Of a stretch of 64,000 nt of DNA, positions 8,696 through 16,991 are shown in pieces; the stretch's first letter is position 1, and each line of letters starts with the position of its first letter. Position numbers and translations under genes: made by a program. The stretch comes from Chitinophaga tropicalis. GTDB lineage: Bacteria; Bacteroidota; Bacteroidia; Chitinophagales; Chitinophagaceae. Below the pieces are notes generated by a model. That model saw only the letters and a list, made by a program, of their open reading frames with translations, searched no databases and was not told the origin of the DNA. Where the stretch lies: positions 186,001 to 250,000 of the forward strand of contig NZ_WRXN01000004.1 in assembly GCF_009758205.1 (NCBI RefSeq), written 5' to 3'.

Positions 8696-9559
8696 TTACT
8701 GCCGCTGGTACACCCTCACATAATCCACTTCAAAATGCCGGGGGAAAGTGGTATTGGCAGGGTCTCCGCCATTCATTCCTCCTATTGCGAAATTCAGCAG
8801 CATATAATGTGGTTGTTTAAAGGGATTGATACCTGTTCCGTCCTTGTTGGCCAGTTTTTCCATAGGCACCCTGTTGAGCAGCACATCGTCCACGTACAGT
8901 GCTATAGCGGTTTCGTCCCAATCCATCCGCCATACATGGAATTTATCCGCCCAGGTTTTCCCGCCGAGGGAATCCAGTTTGCTGATCTTACTGTACCATT
9001 CTGCATGATACCTTTTGGAAGTGCCACAGGCGATATTGGCCAGCAGGCCTCCTTTATAGTATTCCATGATGTCTATCTCACCGTTTGAAGGCCATTCCCC
9101 TTTCTCTCCCAGCGTCCACCAGGCAGGCCATAGACCCGCATCGGTGCTGATGCGGCCTCTCATTTCAAAACGGCCGTATTGCCAGCTGTGGAGACCGGGT
9201 GTTTTCAGGCAGGCGCCGGTGTATTCAATGTATTGTCTTTTCTTACGCCAATCTTTGCTGCCTTCTTCATAGAGAGGGTTGGGTTTCTTTTCCCTTTTGA
9301 CGGTGATAACCAGCAGCCCTTTCTTACAACGGGCATTTTCCGGCTGATACCATTGCAGTTCCTCATTGCGGACAAATCCGTTCTCGTAGGTCCAGTTGGC
9401 AGGATCCGGCGCGCCGTCTTTATTGAACTCGTCTGCCCATACCAGTTTATATCCTTCGGGGGTGGCAGCCAGCGGCTTGCCTTTCGAAGGACTGCAACCA
9501 TATAAAGCGCCACAGAGTAATAAAGCCAGGCAACCGTATGCTGTTTTCTCTCTTATCAT
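8696..9559 (-). CDS. Glycoside hydrolase family 16 lipoprotein (beta-glucanase-like)
   Basis: The 287-residue protein has a lipoprotein signal (LYGC, Cys22) and one GH16 domain. The catalytic motif GEIDIMEYY places the nucleophile at E161 and the acid/base at E166 (ExDxxE form). WADEFN near residue 41, the WPAWWTLG loop (144-151) and the C-terminal HFEVDYVRVYQ strand also fit. The family cleaves beta-1,3 or mixed beta-1,3/1,4 glucans and some galactans. It overlaps the upstream lipoprotein gene by four bases and ends a Sus-like operon, so it is probably the outer-surface enzyme that cuts the imported polysaccharide. Laminarin- or lichenan-type substrate is a guess. Confidence 0.9.
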   Translation of the reverse strand: MIREKTAYGCLALLLCGALYGCSPSKGKPLAATPEGYKLVWADEFNKDGAPDPANWTYENGFVRNEELQWYQPENARCKKGLLVITVKREKKPNPLYEEGSKDWRKKRQYIEYTGACLKTPGLHSWQYGRFEMRGRISTDAGLWPAWWTLGEKGEWPSNGEIDIMEYYKGGLLANIACGTSKRYHAEWYSKISKLDSLGGKTWADKFHVWRMDWDETAIALYVDDVLLNRVPMEKLANKDGTGINPFKQPHYMLLNFAIGGMNGGDPANTTFPRHFEVDYVRVYQRQ

Positions 9560-10641
9560 AGATGTTTTGGATAGTTATAAAGCTTTATGGAAAGGATCTT
9601 GAATCCCTGTTCATCCTGTACGTAATTTACAACGAATCCGAAAGTGACCTGTGTAGGCTCGTCCAGCTCAAAAGTTATCTTCGGAGCAGTGAAGGGCGTA
9701 GCGTAAATGGCGGTATTTCCTGTTACATTGCTGTAGTCAGGTATAGTATCCATTTTCGGAGCTGCTATGATGTATGCCGGGTCTTTGGTACCCTGCCAGT
9801 CCATACTGGAGGCATCAAAGGTATAGGTACCGGCAGGCAGGGTAACGGACTGGTAGATCTTCCCGTTGTAGATACGGGGAGAGCCCCAGCCGGATTCCAT
9901 GTTCATGGTACCGCCGGCATCGCTGGCAAAACCGCCAAACCCGCCGTGGCTTTTAGCTGCGGTGTTGGCAGTCCAATCGGCCAGGGTACCCCAGCGGCCG
10001 CCGGAGCTCATAGCTGCAGCTATGAAGGGCTGTCCGGTATTCTTCAGGTATGAGGATGTGACGTCTACCGCCGGGCCTATTACCAGGGCATCCACATCCA
10101 CTGTTACAATAGTGGTGGCTGAAGCGGCAGCTACTGTATACTTGCCTGTGCTTTTTATAGATACGGCCAGCACCAGCTTTTTACCGGCGTATTCAGGTTT
10201 CTTCAACTCATTAATATCGAGGGAGAGGTCGAAGGTTTCTCCCCGCTGACCGGCAGCTACGTCTACGCTTGATGGCAGGGTGTACATTGAGGCAGGCATG
10301 AGCATACTGTTAGCGCCCATAACGCCACCGGTTACCAGGTAGTTCACCGTATCTGTGTTGGTTACGATATTTACGGTAAAGGCGCTGCCCGCCTGCATAC
10401 CGGAACGGGCAACGCCCAGGATCACATTCACCTTATTTTTTTCCTTGTCAAGGATATAGTTGTAATTGGAAGAGTCCGTACCTGACGGAACGGGGTAATT
10501 TGCGTTGATACCGCCTGAAATATTTACTGCCTGTGGCATGTATATATTAGGGATGCCATATTCCTCATCCTGTTTGTTGCAGGATAATATGAAGACTGTA
10601 CAGAGAAGGATGTACAGGAGGTTGATGGGTAATTTTTTCAT
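9556..10641 (-). CDS. Surface lipoprotein with DUF1735-like domain (SusE-position glycan-binding protein)
   Basis: The start at 10641 is preferred over an in-frame ATG at 10713, because the upstream stretch holds a perfect palindrome (10666-10690) and only this start gives a lipoprotein signal (ending FILSC, Cys21). The 361-residue protein has an N-terminal immunoglobulin-like beta domain of the BT_3987/DUF1735 type (VNVILGVARSGMQAG, FTVNIVTNTD, then a DINELKKPEYAGKKLVLAVSI strand set) and a C-terminal beta-rich part with many Gly/Trp residues. In Sus-like operons this place holds a surface glycan-binding protein. Binding is inferred from context. Confidence 0.8.
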   Translation of the reverse strand: MKKLPINLLYILLCTVFILSCNKQDEEYGIPNIYMPQAVNISGGINANYPVPSGTDSSNYNYILDKEKNKVNVILGVARSGMQAGSAFTVNIVTNTDTVNYLVTGGVMGANSMLMPASMYTLPSSVDVAAGQRGETFDLSLDINELKKPEYAGKKLVLAVSIKSTGKYTVAAASATTIVTVDVDALVIGPAVDVTSSYLKNTGQPFIAAAMSSGGRWGTLADWTANTAAKSHGGFGGFASDAGGTMNMESGWGSPRIYNGKIYQSVTLPAGTYTFDASSMDWQGTKDPAYIIAAPKMDTIPDYSNVTGNTAIYATPFTAPKITFELDEPTQVTFGFVVNYVQDEQGFKILSIKLYNYPKHL

Positions 10642-10665
10642 ATTCTCGCAATTTGAGCTTTTATA

Positions 10666-10690
10666 GTTTGTCCGCCTACGGCGGACAAAC
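10666..10690. repeat. Perfect palindrome inside the Sus operon
   Basis: Arms GTTTGTCCGCC and GGCGGACAAAC pair without mismatch around a three-base TAC loop. It lies in the 68-base gap between a susD gene and the DUF1735 lipoprotein gene. It has no following T-run on the minus strand, so it is more likely an mRNA-stabilising or attenuating hairpin, or a relative of the GC-palindrome tails seen elsewhere, than a terminator. Confidence 0.75.
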
Positions 10691-10709
10691 AGAAGAAATT
10701 TCCTGTTGA

Positions 10710-12389
10710 TCACCAGCCGGGATTCTGTTTCAGTATACCGCCTGATTTGCTGATCTCTGACTGTGGGAATGGGTAGTAGTACATTTTCGTTGCATCAAAT
10801 ACCCTGTTCTCTACGTTGAATACCTCATACGTAAAGCTGCCGGTACCTGTTTTTGTAACCCTTACTCCTTTCAGTGGCGTATTTAATGCTGTGGCGGCAT
10901 CTTTCCAGCGCAGGAGGTCCCAGTAGCGGTAATCTTCAAAAGCCAGTTCTATTCTGCGTTCATGTTTAACGGCGGCTCTGAAGTCTTCCTGACCTGCAGC
11001 AGTTACCGCCGGCATAGCTACGCCGGTACGGGCCCTTACCATATTGATGGCAGCGCGGGCGGTCATACCATAGCCGTTATCGTTATCAGGGCCATATGCT
11101 TCATTCATGGCTTCTGCATATTCCAGCAGCACTTCTGCATACCTGATCATCACCCAGTGATGTACTACTGTCTGGTTCTGTACCAGGTTCAGGTTACTGT
11201 TCAGGAATTTTTTGAGATAGTAACCGGTCCTGCTGCTGTTGAGATTGGCCATATCGTCTGTACCTCCGGCAGATTCGTCGATGGTACGGCCATTCCAGGT
11301 GCTGTTGTTTGTAACGATGGAATAAGCCAGTCGCGGGTCCCTGTTGGCATATGGGTTCTGCGGATCCGGAGTGCCGGTATATTCATAGGCCTCCACCAGG
11401 TTCTGTGAAGGCGTTACGCCGCTTTGTCCGCCGGAAGTACCTATCGGGTAATTAAAAACCTCCGGTGCATTTGAGGCCTGGGCCCTGATGGCGTAGATGG
11501 TCTCGTTGCTGGTCACCGAATTATTCTGAAGGAAGTAGTTAACGTAATCTGTAGCCAAGCTGTAATTGCCTGCGCCTTTTGCAAATACGACCAGGTTATT
11601 TACTGCTTCTGCCGCCTTCTGCCAGCGGGTAACGTCGGCCGTTGGGTTATGCAGCGGGCTGGCTGCAAATACGAGGGCCCTGGCTTTTAAGGCGAGTGCT
11701 ACGCCTTTGGTAAAACGGCCGTCGTAGTTGGCAAAAGAAGAGGTTTTCCAGTTAGCCTGCAGGCTGTCAGCATACAGATCTACTTCTTTCACAATAAAAC
11801 TGATGATGCTGTCATACGGTGAGGCGGGGATATCGGTATTATCTGATGTTGACAACACTTTTGTAACCAGCGGTACGCCGCCGTAACGCTTTGACAGCTC
11901 AAAATAATACCAGGCCCGGAGAATATGTGCTTCTCCCCTGAACCAGGCTATATTCTGCACATCATTCTTAAAGCTCACCTTTCCGGCAGCAGAGATAGTA
12001 TCCCTGTTGGCGCCGAGGATGGTCTTGTAATTCACCGAATGTTCGATGAACTTACTGGCTGCCCTGATGCCTTCATAGTAAAGGCTGTAAAAGTTATCCG
12101 GGTTGCTGGAGGCATTCCAGCTACCCTGGTTGAACAGTATTGCTGATGACAAAGGAGAAGTCTGTTCTGCTTCATCTGTAGCCGCAGCAAACAGGTTCAT
12201 ATCAAGCGTATAAAACCCGTTCCTGAGATGTGCATAAGGTGCATTAGCCAGTGAGAATAATGTGTTGTAATTGGAATTGATTGTACTGTCAGTCTGTGAC
12301 GTATCGATCTTTGTGTTGAGGAAGTCCTTTGAACAGGCTCCTGCCAGCACGGATATAATGATAATGATGATACCGGATCTTAAATTCAT
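10710..12389 (-). CDS. SusD/RagB outer-membrane nutrient-binding lipoprotein
   Basis: The 559-residue protein has a lipoprotein signal (LAGAC, Cys19), then the SusD-like N-terminal half and C-terminal RagB/SusD domain. Recognisable are the KDFLNTKIDT start, EAHILRAWYYFELSKRYGGVPL near residue 150, and the C-terminal RRIELAFEDYRYWDLLRWK and FPQSEI-x-KSGG-x-LKQNPGW. SusD lids cover the SusC pore and bind glycan outside the cell. It is the partner of the SusC gene ending 17 bases upstream. It is the second SusD of the operon. Confidence 0.93.
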   Translation of the reverse strand: MNLRSGIIIIIISVLAGACSKDFLNTKIDTSQTDSTINSNYNTLFSLANAPYAHLRNGFYTLDMNLFAAATDEAEQTSPLSSAILFNQGSWNASSNPDNFYSLYYEGIRAASKFIEHSVNYKTILGANRDTISAAGKVSFKNDVQNIAWFRGEAHILRAWYYFELSKRYGGVPLVTKVLSTSDNTDIPASPYDSIISFIVKEVDLYADSLQANWKTSSFANYDGRFTKGVALALKARALVFAASPLHNPTADVTRWQKAAEAVNNLVVFAKGAGNYSLATDYVNYFLQNNSVTSNETIYAIRAQASNAPEVFNYPIGTSGGQSGVTPSQNLVEAYEYTGTPDPQNPYANRDPRLAYSIVTNNSTWNGRTIDESAGGTDDMANLNSSRTGYYLKKFLNSNLNLVQNQTVVHHWVMIRYAEVLLEYAEAMNEAYGPDNDNGYGMTARAAINMVRARTGVAMPAVTAAGQEDFRAAVKHERRIELAFEDYRYWDLLRWKDAATALNTPLKGVRVTKTGTGSFTYEVFNVENRVFDATKMYYYPFPQSEISKSGGILKQNPGW

Positions 12390-12406
12390 AACTGGTATTT
12401 TATTGA

Positions 12407-15265
12407 TCAGAAAGCCAGTGTCATGCCACCGGTGTATGTTTTCAGTCCCGGATAACCAGCAGGTGTTTCAGGGTCTATGTTATAATCTCTCAGGAGGCTG
12501 CTCCATGTAACCGGGTTGGTTGCGTTCAGGAAGATCCTTAAAGCTGTCAGGTGCATACGTTTTAATGTAGCTGGCGGCAATGAATATCCCAACTCGATAT
12601 TCCTTATTCTCAGGAAGTTGTTCTTCTTTAACCAGAAGCTGGAATTGCGGAAGTTGTTGATGTTGGCCTGTGTTGTAAGCCTGGGATATGTAGCTGTTTT
12701 CCGGGTATCTATTCCCTGGTCAGGATAGTAAGCCCATGCACCGTTTGCGATAGCATATGCGTTGCTGTTGTTTGTGAAAGCCATTACCTGCTGGGTAGCG
12801 GAGCCCAGGTTATAGTCGCCTCCTGCTGCCCCCTGGAAGAACACCTGGCAGTCAAAGCCCTGGTAGTTGATACCGGCGTTGAAGGAGTAGTAAAGTGATG
12901 GTAAAGCTGGATTACCGATCTTAGTTACATCGTTCTGATCGATGAACCCGCTGTTATCGAGGTCACGGTATTTCAGATCGCCTGGTTGTACTGCACCGAA
13001 GGTTGGTACGGGCTGTCCGGCTACCAGAGAACCGTCGGGGTTGAAGTCTTCCAGCTGATAGAAGCCGTCTGCTACCAGGCCTATCGGCGTTCCTATAGCA
13101 TGACCGGTTGTTTTGCTGAAGGCATTTACAGGAGCAATTTCACCCCACTCGTTCACTTTATTCTTTACATACGTGGCCATACCGCCTATGGTGTAGCCTA
13201 TTTTCCCGGCCTGGCCATTATAGTTTACAGCCAGTTCTGCTCCTTTATTGGTTACTTTACCCATGTTGCGGAACATAAAATCTGAGCCCAGTGTAGCCAT
13301 ATAGGAACGGCTGTCGTAGGTAACGATGTTGCTGCGTTTGTCTATAAACACTTCTGCTGTTACGCTGAGGTTATGGAAAAGTACGGCGTCTGCTCCCACG
13401 TTATATTTCATGCTCTGTTCAGCGAAGATGTCAGGGTTGGCTACGTAGGCGGGCGCTATGCCAGGATTGCTGGTAAGGCCGTTGTTGCCGGTGTAGAATG
13501 TACCGTTGGTGCTATAGTACTGCTGATAGAGATATCTGCCGTAGTTAGAGTTTTCATTACCTGTTTTTCCTACGGATGCACGCAGCTTCAGGTAGCTGGC
13601 CACTCCATTATCTTTAAGGAAGTTTTCATTTGAGATGATCCATCCGGCGGAAACAGCAGGATAAAATCCGTGGCGGTTGTTTGGTGCATAGTTATCGGAA
13701 CCGCTGTAGCTGAATCCGAATTCTGCTATGTAGCGGTCGTCATACGCGTAATGCAGTCTGCCGCTGGTATTGGTATAGTGGTGGAAGATATTATTACCTG
13801 TATTCTCACCTATACCGTTGAATACGCCGTTCCAGTCTTCCACGAAGTTGCTGGCAAAGTAGTTCACAGCAGCGGAGAACGCGTGTTTACCAAAAGTACG
13901 GTCATACCCGATTGTGAGATCTGCCTGTTTCCAGTCGTTCTGGTTGGAGGGCGAGCTGCCATTAGCTACCAGGTCTGTCGTTACATCTGTAGTAGTTCTG
14001 ACACCGTTGTAGAACCTGGCAAAAGTGGCTGTTTTGCTGGAGGTGTTCCGTGTCCATGTGTTGAAAGAAACTGCTTCATTCAGGTAGAGGCCTGGTGTGA
14101 TGAAGTCCAGTTTTTCTTTCAGGTTGAAATTGGCCTGGAGGGTCCTGTCGTGCGTTGACATCCAGCCCAGGGCTTTCAGCATGGCAACGGGGTTGTTAGG
14201 GTAAACAGTGGTACCTGACCAGTTGCCTGTTTTATCTTTAACGGGATAGATGTTGGATGGATAGGAAGCCAGAATGTTCCATAAGGCAGACCCGTTAATA
14301 TTGGGATATCTCCTGTCTTCAATCCTTCCGCCCAGGTCTACCTTTGCTTCGAAGACCTTAAAGAAGCTGAAGTCCAGGTTAGCACGCAGGTTGAAACGCT
14401 GTATCTGAGCGTTGGAAGCAGATGCGTTGGAGGCAACGTCATACAATCCCCTGTTCTTCATGTAGTCCAGTACCAGCATGTACCTGGTAGCGGTATCGCC
14501 GCCGTTAAAGATAACATTGGCGTCTGTATATGGTGTGCTTCCTTTCAGCGCTTCATCGTACCAGTCAACGTCTGTATCAGTACCGTTCTTGTATGCCTGC
14601 AGCTGATCATTTGAATATTTGGGCGACCATACATAGCTGTTGCCATTGCGGGAATAGGCGTCATTGCTGATAGCCTGGTTGTACAGGCGGGCATAGTCAT
14701 AAGACCTTAACGGCTTGTTGATGTGTGTAGCCTGTTGTATGCCCTGCCTTACCTGGAACTGTACGGAGGGTTTGCTTACAGGGCCTCTTTTTGTCACTAC
14801 CCAGAGTACGCCATTGGCGCCTCTCATGCCGAAGGTGGCCAGTGCAGCGGCATCTTTGAGGATGCTCACAGAGGCTATTTCTGAGGGCGACAGGTACTGG
14901 AAATAAGACTGTGTTACCTGGAAGCCGTCTACGTAGATGGTGAGGTCTGTATTATCGTAAGTGCCCATGCCTCTCATGTACATATTTGCCACGTCATAGC
15001 CAGGCTCGCCGGAGCCTTGTTCTACGATCAGGCCTGGCAGCTTTCCATATAGTGTATTGGTGATGTTGGCTGAAGGGGTGCTATAAAGCCTGCTGCCTGT
15101 TACGGTAGATACTGCCGCCGTAGAGGATGCCGCTTTCACCTGCAGCAATGCACCGGGTTCATACACGCTTGTATTGCCTGTATCAGCACGGTGTTGTGCG
15201 GTGGCGCTGTTAAAGAATAAACATAGCAGCGCCGGTATTTTTAAGGTGAGAATTCTGAAATTCAT
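12407..15265 (-). CDS. SusC/RagA TonB-dependent receptor, short form without N-terminal carboxypeptidase-like domain
   Basis: The 952-residue protein has a signal peptide (ends NSATAQ) and goes almost directly into the plug domain: TVTGSRLYSTPSANI, LYGKLPGLIVEQGSGEPG, MYMRGMGTY, IYVDGFQV and ILKDAAALATFGMRGANGV. The rest is a beta-barrel with SusC-type strands and an ending YPGLKTYTGGMTLAF. Most SusC proteins first carry a carboxypeptidase-regulatory-like domain of about 80 residues; here only about 35 linker residues stand in that place. It would import oligosaccharides with TonB energy. It is the second SusC in the operon. Confidence 0.93.
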   Translation of the reverse strand: MNFRILTLKIPALLCLFFNSATAQHRADTGNTSVYEPGALLQVKAASSTAAVSTVTGSRLYSTPSANITNTLYGKLPGLIVEQGSGEPGYDVANMYMRGMGTYDNTDLTIYVDGFQVTQSYFQYLSPSEIASVSILKDAAALATFGMRGANGVLWVVTKRGPVSKPSVQFQVRQGIQQATHINKPLRSYDYARLYNQAISNDAYSRNGNSYVWSPKYSNDQLQAYKNGTDTDVDWYDEALKGSTPYTDANVIFNGGDTATRYMLVLDYMKNRGLYDVASNASASNAQIQRFNLRANLDFSFFKVFEAKVDLGGRIEDRRYPNINGSALWNILASYPSNIYPVKDKTGNWSGTTVYPNNPVAMLKALGWMSTHDRTLQANFNLKEKLDFITPGLYLNEAVSFNTWTRNTSSKTATFARFYNGVRTTTDVTTDLVANGSSPSNQNDWKQADLTIGYDRTFGKHAFSAAVNYFASNFVEDWNGVFNGIGENTGNNIFHHYTNTSGRLHYAYDDRYIAEFGFSYSGSDNYAPNNRHGFYPAVSAGWIISNENFLKDNGVASYLKLRASVGKTGNENSNYGRYLYQQYYSTNGTFYTGNNGLTSNPGIAPAYVANPDIFAEQSMKYNVGADAVLFHNLSVTAEVFIDKRSNIVTYDSRSYMATLGSDFMFRNMGKVTNKGAELAVNYNGQAGKIGYTIGGMATYVKNKVNEWGEIAPVNAFSKTTGHAIGTPIGLVADGFYQLEDFNPDGSLVAGQPVPTFGAVQPGDLKYRDLDNSGFIDQNDVTKIGNPALPSLYYSFNAGINYQGFDCQVFFQGAAGGDYNLGSATQQVMAFTNNSNAYAIANGAWAYYPDQGIDTRKTATYPRLTTQANINNFRNSSFWLKKNNFLRIRNIELGYSLPPATLKRMHLTALRIFLNATNPVTWSSLLRDYNIDPETPAGYPGLKTYTGGMTLAF

Positions 15266-15277
15266 GTTACAGTTTTT

Positions 15278-16966
15278 TTAATAACCCGGATTCTGGATAA
15301 GGGTGCCTTTGTTGATCTCTGTTTGCGGGAAGGGGTTCAGATACTGGCGGGGCGCCCAGAAGCCCTGGTATAATGTCGCCTCTTCATAATCTGTATTGCC
15401 GCTCAGTTTTCCGCCTGCCTTGCTGTTGAAGTGCAGGGCGCGGATAGGTCCGCCAATCAGGCCGTTACCAATGTCACTCCGTTTCCAGTGTTTGATATCG
15501 TGCAGCCAGTAGTTCTCATCGAAGAACTCGACCGCCCATTCCCGCTGAATGATGCTTCTCAGTTTGTCCTTATCTGTTTCTGTTATAGCGGGAAGGCCGG
15601 CCCTTAAGTGGATCACGTTGAGGCGCTGCAGCGCTTCTGTGGTTTGTCCCACTTCGTTATATGCTTCGGCGGCGCTCAGGTAAGCAGCTGCCAGGCGGAA
15701 GATGGGGAATTCGAACCAGGAGCGGGTACCTGCTTTATAATAGAATTTCACCGGGAAGGCACAGTAGTTGGCCTGCCACTGGAAGAGTTTCTGTGTGCTC
15801 CAGTTGTTATCATTCGGGTTGTTCCAGGCATTTATTTCCCAGGCCTGGAAACAGGCTTTGAAGCGTGGCTCCATTGCCTGCATGCGGGTCAGGTAATCTG
15901 AAAACGCGGTGGATGTGGAAGGCCATGCCTGGTCTGTGCCATCTGCTTTATAATAGAAGCGCAGGTAGTTGCTGGTAAGGCCATTACCATATGCCTGCCA
16001 GTTGTGCATGTTATAGAAGGTGTTCATACCGCCTGCCTGGTGTTTATAGGCCAGCAGCACTTCCGGGTTTGAAGGTGTGGAAGTGGCGGTTCCATAGTCG
16101 TCCAGCGGGTTGCCGGTATTGATGATCACTGCTCCGCTGTTGGTCTCTGCTTCGCGGATCACGTCTTCTGCCGCTGTGGCTGCGCGTTGCCAGAGGCTGG
16201 CATCGGTGCTTCCCAGGCAGATCAGGTTATTATTGGCGCCAAAGTCCAGGTAAGGAGTGCCGGTATTGAACAGGGGCCTGGCCGCATACAGCAGCGCTTT
16301 GGCTTTAATGGCCTGGGCAGCGGCTTTTGTCATCCGGCCTGTCCAGGTAGCCGGCCATTGTGAAGGCAACACCGGTATAGCTGCATCGCACCAGGCTATG
16401 ATAGAGTCCAGCACTTCTTTGAGCGGTGCGCGGGGAATGCTAAGATCGTCGGTGACATTCAGGCTTTTGCTGAGAATGGGAACGCCGCCGTACATGATGA
16501 ACATCTGTTCATACCTGTAGGCCACCAGTGCCTGCATTTCTGCCTTTACCACGGCTTTATCGGCCGCTGACATATCAGTCACCTTATCTATATTTTCCTT
16601 CACCAGGTATGCCTGCCTGATGGCGGTAAAGTTGTAGCCAAAGCCGTCCATATCCTCAATGTTGCCGCTGGCGGTAAGGCCGGTAGAAGTGGCAATGCCA
16701 TAGCCCCAGGTCCAGGAAAAGCCGTAGGTCAGCGCCCCGGAAATATTGTCCTGTATGAGCGAGTTCCAGTTGCCCTGGTAAGGCAGGCCCTGGTTCAATG
16801 CTTTCTGGTAGGCATTGGCTATAGCGTTCTGGGCTTTTATGGAAGTAGAGAATACAGAATCTGTAGTAGTTGTATTGGATACAGGCATCTGCAGGAAATC
16901 ATCCTGGCAGGACACCCCTCCCCATATCATTGAAAGTAGCAGTAAAAAGTAAATGTTGTTCTTCAT
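15278..16966 (-). CDS. SusD/RagB outer-membrane nutrient-binding lipoprotein
   Basis: The 562-residue protein has a lipoprotein signal (GGVSC, Cys20) followed by QDDFLQMPVSNTTT, the usual SusD start. The tetratricopeptide-like core includes YRYEQMFIMYGGVPILSKSL, RMTKAAAQAIKAKALLYAARP and, near the C-terminus, REWAVEFFDENYWLHDIKHWK and the ending TEINKGTLIQNPGY. It lies 25 bases after the large SusC gene, so it is that receptor's lid. The ligand cannot be read from sequence; the GH16 gene in the same operon points to a beta-linked glucan or galactan. Confidence 0.93.
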   Translation of the reverse strand: MKNNIYFLLLLSMIWGGVSCQDDFLQMPVSNTTTTDSVFSTSIKAQNAIANAYQKALNQGLPYQGNWNSLIQDNISGALTYGFSWTWGYGIATSTGLTASGNIEDMDGFGYNFTAIRQAYLVKENIDKVTDMSAADKAVVKAEMQALVAYRYEQMFIMYGGVPILSKSLNVTDDLSIPRAPLKEVLDSIIAWCDAAIPVLPSQWPATWTGRMTKAAAQAIKAKALLYAARPLFNTGTPYLDFGANNNLICLGSTDASLWQRAATAAEDVIREAETNSGAVIINTGNPLDDYGTATSTPSNPEVLLAYKHQAGGMNTFYNMHNWQAYGNGLTSNYLRFYYKADGTDQAWPSTSTAFSDYLTRMQAMEPRFKACFQAWEINAWNNPNDNNWSTQKLFQWQANYCAFPVKFYYKAGTRSWFEFPIFRLAAAYLSAAEAYNEVGQTTEALQRLNVIHLRAGLPAITETDKDKLRSIIQREWAVEFFDENYWLHDIKHWKRSDIGNGLIGGPIRALHFNSKAGGKLSGNTDYEEATLYQGFWAPRQYLNPFPQTEINKGTLIQNPGY

Positions 16967-16991
16967 CCGTGCATAATTTTTGGGTGCATGG

